Shown: positions 26,240-34,816 of the stretch, piece by piece
Position numbering within the stretch: the stretch's first letter is position 1
Layout: each line of letters begins with the position of its first letter
Source: Ignavibacteriales bacterium
Lineage (GTDB): Bacteria; Bacteroidota; Ignavibacteria; Ignavibacteriales; Ignavibacteriaceae
Assembly (NCBI GenBank): GCA_016700155.1
Contig: CP065001.1
Span: forward strand, 186,001 to 250,000
Direction of reading: 5' to 3'
Length of the DNA stretch: 64,000 nt
Translations under genes and position numbers: made by a program
Notes under the pieces: generated by a model
What the model was told of the DNA's origin: nothing
What the model saw: the letters and a program-made list of their open reading frames with translations, nothing else
Databases searched by the model: none

Positions 26240-27697
26240 TTATTTTAATAGCATCATTTTTTTTGTCTGCTTAAATGAATCGGTTGTTAATTGATAAAAA
26301 TAAATTCCGCTTGTCAAAGTTGAAGAGATATCATTCAGATTAAATGATGCACGATGTGAACCTGCTTCAAGTTCACCATCGATCAATGTAGTGATTTCTG
26401 TTCCAAGAACATTAAAAATTTTTAATGTCACATGCTCACGTTTCAAAATTGAAAATGAGATTTCGGTGGAAGGGTTAAATGGGTTTGGATAGTTTTGATT
26501 TAGTTCATATTTGAAAATGGGCTTATCCTCATTAATAGTAACAGCTGATGTAGTTGTAAAACTGAATACCTGTGAATATATACCTTCATATGAAGGGGTT
26601 ATTCCACGCACACGCCAATAATATTTTTTGTTGTTCTGCAGGTTATTGATAGAATAGGTTGTGTCTGTAATTCCATTTGTATTTAATACTAAACCAGTGC
26701 CAAAAAATGCGGCAGTTGTCGCGACTTGTAACCTATAGGATTGTGCACCCAGAACGTTGTTCCAAATAAATTGGGCATTTATCGGAACATTAGTCGCGCT
26801 GTCAACCGGCGAACTAAGCAGTGGAGAAGCTATCCCAGTTATAAATGATCTTGTTTCTGAAAACTCGCTGTAGTTACCCCCATTATTCGCTCTGACCCGC
26901 CAATAATATTTTACAAAACCTTGATCAAATTCTCCGCGGGTAATGTTAGTCCTTCCAACCTCAACCTCTACATCAAGTACTGCAAAGGTTGAGTCTTTTG
27001 AAATTTGTAATGTGTATAAAACAGTCTCTTCATCTCCGGCCCATTGAAAATTTATACCACCCACCACATCTGCTAAACCATCTGCTGGACTTATTAGAGT
27101 GGGTGCTGAAGGAATATTATTATTTACGCCAATAGAAGTGATAAACATTTCTATTTTTTGAACAGGTCTTTCTGTTCCGGGTACAGTTGGTGAATTAACA
27201 ATGTTATCAGCTACATCCATTCCTTCATAGACTCTGCCGTATGCGGTATAGTTGCCGTTCAAACCTGAGTTTTCAACTACATTAATAAAAAATTGTGAGT
27301 TCGCACTGTTGATATCATTATCTCTGGCGGCTCCTAATATACCCCTTGTGTGATTTACGTTACTGAATTCTGCCGGCACATTTGTTTGGGTTGAATCTCC
27401 ATTACCCCATGTAGATGGATCACCATGTCTCGAGTTCGGATCCCCGCCCTGAATAACAAAATTTGGAACCACCCGGTGAAATGCAGTAGTATCAAAAAAT
27501 TGAATGTTTACCAGGCTATCAAAATTATGTGTATGCAGAGGAGCTATATTAGAAAATAGTTCAACTTTAATATTTCCAATAAAAGTTCCTTCACGTTCGC
27601 ATCGGATATTGTATTGCGGTTTACCTGATTGTGCTAAGGTAGTTGTTAAAATTCCGATACCAATGCAAAATAAAAATGTCAATCCAGTTATTTTCAT
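26240..27697 (-). CDS. Secreted cyclophilin-type peptidyl-prolyl isomerase with FN3-like repeats and T9SS tail
   Basis: A modular 485-residue protein. A signal peptide (to about residue 22) is followed by a cyclophilin domain (about 28-190; FHRVVPNFVIQGGDP, ANSQFFINV, TAYGRVYEGMDVAD), two fibronectin III-like or Ig-like units (about 195-385; both contain the YYWRVRG/YYWRVRA motif) and a T9SS type A sorting domain (from NYPNPFNPSTEI, about 403, to the KKMMLLK end). Cyclophilins speed prolyl isomerisation; here the enzyme appears to be exported to the cell surface or medium by the T9SS. Separate transcription from its neighbours is likely. Confidence 0.92.
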   Translation of the reverse strand: MKITGLTFLFCIGIGILTTTLAQSGKPQYNIRCEREGTFIGNIKVELFSNIAPLHTHNFDSLVNIQFFDTTAFHRVVPNFVIQGGDPNSRHGDPSTWGNGDSTQTNVPAEFSNVNHTRGILGAARDNDINSANSQFFINVVENSGLNGNYTAYGRVYEGMDVADNIVNSPTVPGTERPVQKIEMFITSIGVNNNIPSAPTLISPADGLADVVGGINFQWAGDEETVLYTLQISKDSTFAVLDVEVEVGRTNITRGEFDQGFVKYYWRVRANNGGNYSEFSETRSFITGIASPLLSSPVDSATNVPINAQFIWNNVLGAQSYRLQVATTAAFFGTGLVLNTNGITDTTYSINNLQNNKKYYWRVRGITPSYEGIYSQVFSFTTTSAVTINEDKPIFKYELNQNYPNPFNPSTEISFSILKREHVTLKIFNVLGTEITTLIDGELEAGSHRASFNLNDISSTLTSGIYFYQLTTDSFKQTKKMMLLK

Positions 27698-27754
27698 TCT
27701 TAACCTCTTTGGTCAAATTAAACTCTGAAAATTATTTATGTTAAAAATCCAAAA

Positions 27755-29950
27755 TCAGTTTTCACTGAATTCTTTATTCAATAAATGTTTGAACCAAAAC
27801 TTAAGCTCTTCCTTCACGAGGTGGAAGTATTTCGGCGGACCCCATCCATGTCTTTCATTTGGATACAACATCATCTCAAAGTCTTTATTCAAATCCTGTA
27901 ACTTATCAACAAGTTGAATTGTATTTTGTAAATGAACGTTGTCATCCATGGTGCCATGAATTATGAGCATTTTCCCTTTATACTTATCTGCATGAGTAAT
28001 TGCTGAGCCATTCTTGTATCCGTCGGGATTTTCATCCGGGGTATCCATATATCTTTCAGTATAAACATTGTCGTACAACTGCCAATCAGTGACAGAAAAT
28101 TCAGCGATACCATGAGTAAAATAATCTGCACCAGCTGTCAGAGCCATACAGGTAACATAGCCTCCATAACTTCCGCCGGTGATTCCTATTTTTGTTTCGT
28201 CCACAAATTCTTTAGTACGCAGCCATTTGACAATTGAAATCAGGTCCTCAGTTTCCCATTTACCAAGATATCGATGCATCATTGACTGTCCTTTTTTACC
28301 AAAATGTTCTGAACCCCGATTATCAGCAACTATATAAATGATTCCGTTTTGTGCTAAGTATTGCGGACCAAGAAAAGTTGAAAATGAGTTTTTCACACCT
28401 GCGGTACCGGGTCCTCCGTAAATTGAGAAGACAACCGGATATTTTTTTGATTCATCAAAATCAGGCGGAAGAATCCACTTAACGGGCAGTTCAAATCCAT
28501 CCTCGGTGGTTACTGTAAATAATTCTGTCCTGCCGAGTTTATAATCTTCAATAGCTTCATTGAATTGATTGCCTAATTCAAGAATTGAAGAGCCGTCAAT
28601 ACTTTTAACTTCAAGAATGCTTGGAGTTTCAATGCTATTAAATCTGTCGATAAAAAAACTACCTTCCGGTGAAATAGAACATTTATGAGTTCCTTCGTCA
28701 TCAGTTAACTGTTCTATTGACTGAGTTTTCAAATCGACTTTAAATAAGTGAGACTCAGTTGTGTTTTCTCCTGAACCATGAAAATATACTATACCTTTTT
28801 TCTCATCGACGTACTGGATATCACTTACATTCCATTCAACATTTGTTAGTTTTGAAATTAGTATACCCTTCATATCATAGTAGAATAAGTTCTGCCAACC
28901 GTTTATATCACTTCGGACTAAAAATCCTTTTCCATTTTTGAATAAGTAAAGATCCTCAAAGAAGACTACCCACGATAATTGCTTCTCGTCATATATCTCC
29001 TTTATTTTTCCGCTATTAGGATCGGTTGAATAGATTTTAATGTTATCCTGTCCACGGTTCATCCATTGAACAAAAATCTGTTTGCTGTCATTTGTCCAGA
29101 ATGGCCAGGCGATATACTGATCGTTTTTTTCAGGGATATTCACCCACGTTGTTTTTGAATTTTTTAAATGAACGATCCCCATTTTAGCATCAGGATTCGG
29201 ATCACCGGGTTTAGGATATCTCTGTGTCTCAAGTTCACCGTGAATCCCATTTGCATTTACTAAATGAAATTCAGGTACAGGAGAATCATCAGTTCTCAGA
29301 AAAGCAATCATTTCACTGTTTGGCGCCCACCAGTAAGCTTTATAGTTTGTAGATCTACCAAGGATTTCTTCCATATAAACCCAGGAAGCATAACCATTAT
29401 AAACCAATCCTCCGCCATCTGTAGTAAGCTGTGTTTCTTTGCCCGAGTTTATATCAATTACATAGAGGTTATAGTTCCGGGTAAATGCTATTTTTTTATA
29501 GTCAGGTGAAAATGATGGATTGTATTCTTCAACATCAGGGGAGTTGGTTAGCTGTTTAAGTGAATTATTCTTAATTGAGTAATAGTAAATATCATTCTTC
29601 TGATTAAACATAAAATGTCTGTAATCATTTGAATATTCATCAGCGCGCTCAATGGCAAATCCTTCCGGAAGTTTTTTATTTATTTCATTGTAATCAAGCA
29701 GAACAGATTCATCTCCATTCTGCGCATTTACTTTAAGCAGTGCGTAAGCATCGGAGGTTCTCTTTATCTGCAGAAAATTTTTATCATCATACCATCCTTT
29801 TATCTGGGGAAGGGGACTGAATAATCTGGGTTGACCACCTTTATATGTCTGTTGAAATGTAAGCTGCTTATCCTGCGCGGGACTTGAGGTCAATCCGGCT
29901 AATAGAATTACTATTGCAAAAATAGCGTATAAAGATTTGGTTGGTTGCAT
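27755..29950 (-). CDS. Secreted dipeptidyl-peptidase IV-like S9 peptidase
   Basis: A 731-residue serine exopeptidase with a signal peptide (ending TSSPAQD). The DPP IV N-terminal beta-propeller spans about residues 90-445 and the alpha/beta-hydrolase domain about 500-725. Catalytic triad: Ser in GITGGSYGGYVTC, Asp in HGTMDDNVH, His in PNERHGWG. The double Glu expected at the propeller may be EEI in GYASWVYMEEILGR. It would clip X-Pro or X-Ala dipeptides from secreted peptides. The gene is divergent from the SurA-like gene over 386 bases. Confidence 0.93.
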   Translation of the reverse strand: MQPTKSLYAIFAIVILLAGLTSSPAQDKQLTFQQTYKGGQPRLFSPLPQIKGWYDDKNFLQIKRTSDAYALLKVNAQNGDESVLLDYNEINKKLPEGFAIERADEYSNDYRHFMFNQKNDIYYYSIKNNSLKQLTNSPDVEEYNPSFSPDYKKIAFTRNYNLYVIDINSGKETQLTTDGGGLVYNGYASWVYMEEILGRSTNYKAYWWAPNSEMIAFLRTDDSPVPEFHLVNANGIHGELETQRYPKPGDPNPDAKMGIVHLKNSKTTWVNIPEKNDQYIAWPFWTNDSKQIFVQWMNRGQDNIKIYSTDPNSGKIKEIYDEKQLSWVVFFEDLYLFKNGKGFLVRSDINGWQNLFYYDMKGILISKLTNVEWNVSDIQYVDEKKGIVYFHGSGENTTESHLFKVDLKTQSIEQLTDDEGTHKCSISPEGSFFIDRFNSIETPSILEVKSIDGSSILELGNQFNEAIEDYKLGRTELFTVTTEDGFELPVKWILPPDFDESKKYPVVFSIYGGPGTAGVKNSFSTFLGPQYLAQNGIIYIVADNRGSEHFGKKGQSMMHRYLGKWETEDLISIVKWLRTKEFVDETKIGITGGSYGGYVTCMALTAGADYFTHGIAEFSVTDWQLYDNVYTERYMDTPDENPDGYKNGSAITHADKYKGKMLIIHGTMDDNVHLQNTIQLVDKLQDLNKDFEMMLYPNERHGWGPPKYFHLVKEELKFWFKHLLNKEFSEN

Positions 29951-30115
29951 CTTGATTCTCCGAAAAAGTTTGCATTGTTAAAAATGAAATTAAGAATTTC
30001 CGGTATAAAAACGGAATTTGGCTCATCATAAAATGTGTCCGTTTAGTGTTCTATATCGTCTCATTTTTTTAATTGGAATTGAATTCAGCGCATAAAAGAA
30101 TTTCGACTAAAATTC

Positions 30116-30129
30116 CTTAACCGGTTAAG
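30116..30129. promoter_or_regulatory. 14-bp perfect palindrome, candidate operator
   Basis: CTTAACCGGTTAAG is its own reverse complement and lies in the middle of the divergent intergenic region, about 166 bases from the minus-strand start and 208 from the plus-strand start. A dimeric regulator could bind here; no regulator gene is adjacent. Confidence 0.4.
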
Positions 30130-30220
30130 TAATCCGTACTTCCAAAATCTTTATTATTGTTTTTCTATCGATTAAATTAGCGTCGTGCATGGATGTTTGT
30201 TTTATTAACAGGTAGAAAAA

Positions 30221-30248
30221 TTGACACAAATAAATGAGGGATTAGCTT
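30221..30248 (+). promoter_or_regulatory. Candidate sigma-70-like promoter for the SurA-like gene
   Basis: TTGACA at 30221-30226, 16 bases, then TAGCTT at 30243-30248, which keeps the three most conserved -10 positions. It lies about 90 bases before the ATG. Weak evidence, pattern only. Confidence 0.3.
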
Positions 30249-30336
30249 AGCGGAAAGTTTTTACAACACTCCATAAAACAGCCGCTTTGCATAAATTGCT
30301 GACGTCTTTATCGCCGGTAGTTCAATAAATCGAAGT

Positions 30337-31995
30337 ATGTACGAGAGAAAAAAAATATATCTGTTTGTAGTATTGTTTTGCGCCTGTCAAACAATCACTA
30401 ATGCAAATGTTCATATTGGTGATGAACAAGTAATTGCTACAGTGGGCGGACATTCTATAACACTTTCCGAATTCAAGTTACGTTATAATAACTTTCTTAA
30501 CTCTTCCGGAACCAGGGACAGCAAAGCAGTCCGTGATGCAGTCCTTAATAATATGATCAACGAAATTCTGCTTTATTCATATGATTCTAATGAAGAAGTT
30601 TTATCCGATGTAAATTTTATACGCGAAGTAGAGTGGTCAAAAAGAAAAGTTGTACTTGCTCATTTTAAAGAGCAGGAAATCTATTCAAAAATATCAGTGA
30701 CTGAACCTGAGATGCGCGAGGCATTTCTTAGAGCGAATGAATCTTTAACTGCACGACATTTGTACGCTTCAACTGAAGTAGAGGCTAATGAACTTTATCG
30801 GCTTGTAAATAACGGCAACAGTTTTGAAGAATTAGCAAAACAGGTTTTCACGGATTCGACTTTAAAAAATAACGGCGGACTCATAGGCTCATTTACCTGG
30901 GGCGATATGGACCCGGCGTTTGAAGAAGCAGCATATTCATTAAGGGTAGGTGAAATTTCAACTCCCATAAAAACAGCACAGGGATATAGTATAATAAAGC
31001 TTGAGAGCAGAAATCAAAAGCCGTTATTAACTGAGTATGAGTTTCAAAACAAAAAAGCTCACCTCGAAAAAGTTTTAAGGATTAAGAAAAACCTTCTGGC
31101 GGAAAAAGAATATATCAATCAGATTTTTGACAGGAACCAGTTGTCATTTAATGATGATGTTGTTAAAGAAATGCTTGCTGGAATGTACTCTGCTAATAAT
31201 GTTGAATCCGAACCCGATCAGATGACCAAAGAATTAGTGTCTTATAAAGGCAAGAGTTATACTGTCAGAGAAATTGAGCAAAGAATTTTCACCATTCCGG
31301 ACTCTCACATTAACAGAATCAACTCAATTGAATCACTGAAAGCAGTGATTGAAGGACTTCTGATTAATGAAATAATTTTCGGTATGGCTGAAGAGCGTGG
31401 ATATGTATCAGCCCAGTCTGTTATTGATATGATGGAAGCTTATAAACAAAATATTTTCTTTAAATATAAAATCGAACGCATATCACAGAATGCATTTCTT
31501 CCTGATTCCACTTTAGAAAAATATTACAGAGAAAATATTCACACATTTTCTTCTGAAAGAGAATTGAATGTTCAGGAAATACTGGTTGATAATGAGTCTC
31601 TTGCTGACAGTCTTTTCAGGCAAATATCGAACGGCGAAGATTTTGGATTGCTTGCAAATAAATTTTCTATCAGAAGATGGTCGGCAGAAAATAATGGTGA
31701 GATGGGATTCGCACCCATTTCCCGTTACGGCAATTATAAAGATACATTTTGGCAATCGGAAGTAGGTACACTTATCGGGCCTTTACACATTGAAAATCTT
31801 TACGGAATATTCCGGGTGCTTGGAAAGAAAGATAGTGAACCATTAGATTTTGAAATTGTTAAATCTGATGTGCTTAAAGCAGCCCGGTTTGAAAATCAAA
31901 CTGTTACTTTAAGAGATTATATTAAAGAGTTAAAAAAGAAAATCAATGTAAGCATTAATTCTGCCTTGCTTGATTCATACAATATTTTAGGTTGA
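30337..31995 (+). CDS. SurA/PpiC-like periplasmic peptidyl-prolyl isomerase with two parvulin domains
   Basis: A 552-residue exported chaperone. A short hydrophobic leader (to about residue 24; the CACQ stretch could be a poor lipobox) precedes a SurA N-like helical domain (about 30-130). Two parvulin domains follow: about 138-230 (ARHLYAS, NNGGLIGSFTWGDM) and about 407-500 (LNVQEILVD, NNGEMGFAP). Between them is a helical segment like a second SurA_N. It probably escorts outer-membrane proteins; the TonB receptor starts 37 bases downstream, which fits such a client. First gene of the T9SS glycan locus. Confidence 0.88.
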   Translation: MYERKKIYLFVVLFCACQTITNANVHIGDEQVIATVGGHSITLSEFKLRYNNFLNSSGTRDSKAVRDAVLNNMINEILLYSYDSNEEVLSDVNFIREVEWSKRKVVLAHFKEQEIYSKISVTEPEMREAFLRANESLTARHLYASTEVEANELYRLVNNGNSFEELAKQVFTDSTLKNNGGLIGSFTWGDMDPAFEEAAYSLRVGEISTPIKTAQGYSIIKLESRNQKPLLTEYEFQNKKAHLEKVLRIKKNLLAEKEYINQIFDRNQLSFNDDVVKEMLAGMYSANNVESEPDQMTKELVSYKGKSYTVREIEQRIFTIPDSHINRINSIESLKAVIEGLLINEIIFGMAEERGYVSAQSVIDMMEAYKQNIFFKYKIERISQNAFLPDSTLEKYYRENIHTFSSERELNVQEILVDNESLADSLFRQISNGEDFGLLANKFSIRRWSAENNGEMGFAPISRYGNYKDTFWQSEVGTLIGPLHIENLYGIFRVLGKKDSEPLDFEIVKSDVLKAARFENQTVTLRDYIKELKKKINVSINSALLDSYNILG

Positions 31996-32032
31996 AAAAA
32001 ATCAAAAAAATTTTTCAGTTAAGGAGCAATAC

Positions 32033-34795
32033 ATGAGAAAAGCGATACAATTATTTGTGGCTGTAATCTTCTTTTCGACGAACATTGTATTTGCGGGAAC
32101 CACAGGCAAGATAACCGGAAAAGTTCTGGATCAGAAAACCGGTGAGCCGTTACCTTTCGTAAATATAATTCTTGAAGGAACCAATTACGGCGCAGCTACG
32201 GATCTGGAAGGTGAATATGTTATTCTTAATTTACCTCCGGGCCGGTACAGCGTTAAAGCACAGGCAATAGGGTACCAGGCACAGATTGTTCAGAATGTAC
32301 TGGTATCTATCGATCAGACAACCGAGGTGAACTTTACACTTTCCGAAGTTGCTGTTGAACTTGAAGCAATTGTAGTTGAAGGCAAAAGTGATCTTGTAAA
32401 AAAGGATGTTACATCCAGTCAGTCATCAGTTTCTTCAGAACAGATTGAAAGACTTCCTGTTGCCGAATTTGATGACGTACTTCAGCTTCAGGCAGGCGTA
32501 ACACGCGGTGCCGATGGTAGTTTTCATATAAGAGGCGGACGTACATCGGAAATTGCTTACTGGGTAAACGGTATTTCTATCACTGATGCTTATGATAACA
32601 GCAGAGGTATACAGATTGATAATAACAGTGTTCAGGAATTGCAGGTTATCAGTGGTACATTCAATGCTGAATACGGAAATGCGATGTCAGGAATTGTTAA
32701 TACTGTAACGAAAGAAGGCGGTCGTGAATATCACGGAAGTCTTATGATTTACAGCAGTGACCATATCAGTAACTTTACGGAATATTTTCCTCACATAGAT
32801 AATATTGATCCCGTTTCAACTTATAATTTCCAGGGAAGTATCGGTGGTCCTGTCCCGTTTACAAATAATATCGTTTCATTCTTTATAAATGGAAGATATA
32901 ATTATGATGACGGTTATCTATACGGTGAAAGAAGATATAATCCTGACGGCACACAGGGAGACAGTAAAGTCGTTCCAATGAACTGGAGGAAAAATTATTA
33001 CGGTCAGGGAAATATCAGTTTTTCACCCTTACAGGAAATAAAGATTAATCTTGAAGGATTATACTCAAAAGAAGATTACAGGGACTATAACCATGAATAT
33101 CGCTGGAACCCGGAAGGTGATGTTAAGAAGTTTTCGGAAAGTTATAATGGAACAGCGACATTTACACACATGCTTTCTTCCGCAACCTTTTATACAGCGA
33201 AAGGTTCATTCTTCCAAAAAGATTTTAATGAATATCTGTACGAAAATCCTTATGATACACGCTACTTCTCACCGGATTCATTTCAGAATCGTGCAAGCTA
33301 TTCCTTCCTCACAAAAGGAACAAATCTTCACAGGTTTTTCAGGGCGACAAATACTTACCAGGGAAGAGTTGATTTTACCAGCCAGGTAACAAAAGATAAT
33401 CTTATAAAATTTGGTGCTGAAGTTAAATCTCACAACCTGAAATTTGATGACTATAATCTGCAGCCGGAAGTAATAAATGGAGTTACAACGCAACCATTCA
33501 AACCAGCTATTCCCGGTGTAACTGAACCAAACCGTGTTAAATACAATAATGATCCATTTGAGATGGCGGCTTATATTCAGGATAAAATTGAGTTTGAAAA
33601 TGTAATCATAAACATAGGTGTCAGGTTTGATTATTTTGATGCTAACGGAAAAGTTTTGTATGAGGGGACCTATAATGGGAAAAGCATTAACTCATTCAAA
33701 GATCCAAATATTTATGCACCATTAAGGGCTCCATCTTTCTTTGGAATTAATACTCCTAATGACACCTGGAAAGATGTAGCTGACATTACTCAATATACCA
33801 GCATGCTTGAGCCGTACTTTTATAAAGATTCGGAAACAAAAATGCAAGTCAGCCCACGCTTTGGTATTGCATATCCGATCAGTGCAGCCGGTGTAGTTCA
33901 TTTTTCATACGGACACTTTCTTCAAATTCCCCCATTTCAATATTTATTTGCTGATGGACCATATTATGTACCTAACGATGGAAGTTTTGTCGGTTTATAC
34001 GGGAACCCAAATCTCGAGGCACAAAAAACTGTTATGTATGAACTTGGTTTCCGCCAGGAATTTTGGAGTGACTACCTGATAGATATAACTGGTTTTTACA
34101 GGGACGTCAGAGACTGGATTACAGCCGGACCGCCTATTTCAACTCAAATCGGTGTAACATATTCAATCTACACAAATAAAGATTATGCTAATGTTAAAGG
34201 AATAACATTAACGTTCAACAAAGTATTTAAAGATAATTTTGCGTTCGATATTAATTATACCTACCAGGTTGCAGAAGGTACAAACTCCAGACCTGAAGAA
34301 GAATTTTTTGCATTTCAGGGTAATTCAGAACCAAGTTTATATTTAATTCCGATGGATTGGGATCAAAACCATCTTTTGAACGCATCTGTTTATACAGGTT
34401 TTGACGGATGGGGTGCAAGCTTAATTGCGAGATATGGAACAGGGCTTCCATACACACCAACTGTTACTCAATACACCGCTGAACGTTTAACAGGTGGTGG
34501 CTTTCTGAGAAACAGCAGAAGAATTCCAGCCCAATTTACACTGGATTTAAAAGTAGATAAAACTTTCCAGGTGATGGACTTTAATATTACTGCGTTTGTA
34601 AGAGTATTTAATTTGCTCGATAACAGAATTCCTGTTACCGTTTTCGGGGATACTGGACAACCCGATTTTACAACAGAGCTGCAGTCAGTTGGATTTGATC
34701 CGAGAAGACCAAACACACCGGAAGAATTTATTAAGTATCCGGGTCATTTCGGAGAACCAAGGAATGTTCAGTTCGGATTTGATTTAGCTTTTTAA
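32033..34795 (+). CDS. TonB-dependent outer-membrane receptor with carboxypeptidase-regulatory-like domain
   Basis: A 920-residue TonB-dependent receptor. After the signal peptide (ending VFAG) comes a CarboxypepD_reg-like domain (about 25-112; GKITGKVLDQKTGEPLPFVN), a plug (about 125-230; HIRGGRTSEIAYWVNG, VVNTV-like AMSGIVNTVTKEGG) and a 22-strand barrel ending in Phe (FGFDLAF). It has a good AAGGAG ribosome site. No SusD-like gene follows, so it is not a standard SusCD pair; instead the next genes encode T9SS cargo and a PorV-like protein. The imported substrate may be a glycan, judging from the downstream amylase. Confidence 0.93.
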   Translation: MRKAIQLFVAVIFFSTNIVFAGTTGKITGKVLDQKTGEPLPFVNIILEGTNYGAATDLEGEYVILNLPPGRYSVKAQAIGYQAQIVQNVLVSIDQTTEVNFTLSEVAVELEAIVVEGKSDLVKKDVTSSQSSVSSEQIERLPVAEFDDVLQLQAGVTRGADGSFHIRGGRTSEIAYWVNGISITDAYDNSRGIQIDNNSVQELQVISGTFNAEYGNAMSGIVNTVTKEGGREYHGSLMIYSSDHISNFTEYFPHIDNIDPVSTYNFQGSIGGPVPFTNNIVSFFINGRYNYDDGYLYGERRYNPDGTQGDSKVVPMNWRKNYYGQGNISFSPLQEIKINLEGLYSKEDYRDYNHEYRWNPEGDVKKFSESYNGTATFTHMLSSATFYTAKGSFFQKDFNEYLYENPYDTRYFSPDSFQNRASYSFLTKGTNLHRFFRATNTYQGRVDFTSQVTKDNLIKFGAEVKSHNLKFDDYNLQPEVINGVTTQPFKPAIPGVTEPNRVKYNNDPFEMAAYIQDKIEFENVIINIGVRFDYFDANGKVLYEGTYNGKSINSFKDPNIYAPLRAPSFFGINTPNDTWKDVADITQYTSMLEPYFYKDSETKMQVSPRFGIAYPISAAGVVHFSYGHFLQIPPFQYLFADGPYYVPNDGSFVGLYGNPNLEAQKTVMYELGFRQEFWSDYLIDITGFYRDVRDWITAGPPISTQIGVTYSIYTNKDYANVKGITLTFNKVFKDNFAFDINYTYQVAEGTNSRPEEEFFAFQGNSEPSLYLIPMDWDQNHLLNASVYTGFDGWGASLIARYGTGLPYTPTVTQYTAERLTGGGFLRNSRRIPAQFTLDLKVDKTFQVMDFNITAFVRVFNLLDNRIPVTVFGDTGQPDFTTELQSVGFDPRRPNTPEEFIKYPGHFGEPRNVQFGFDLAF

Positions 34796-34816
34796 AAAGA
34801 ACATCGGAGGAATTTA

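Larger units (their letters stand above)
29951..30336. other. Longest gene-free stretch (386 bases), divergent regulatory region
   Basis: No convincing gene or RNA is seen here. It must hold the promoters of two divergent genes. It contains a perfect 14-bp palindrome at 30116-30129 and a possible plus-strand promoter near 30221-30248, both listed separately. The T-run at 30063-30070 is not part of a good hairpin. Confidence 0.6.

Noticed and set aside
30290..30336. A tRNA-like T-arm (GGTAGTTCAATAAATCG)
   Set aside because: No matching acceptor, D or anticodon stems could be found around it.
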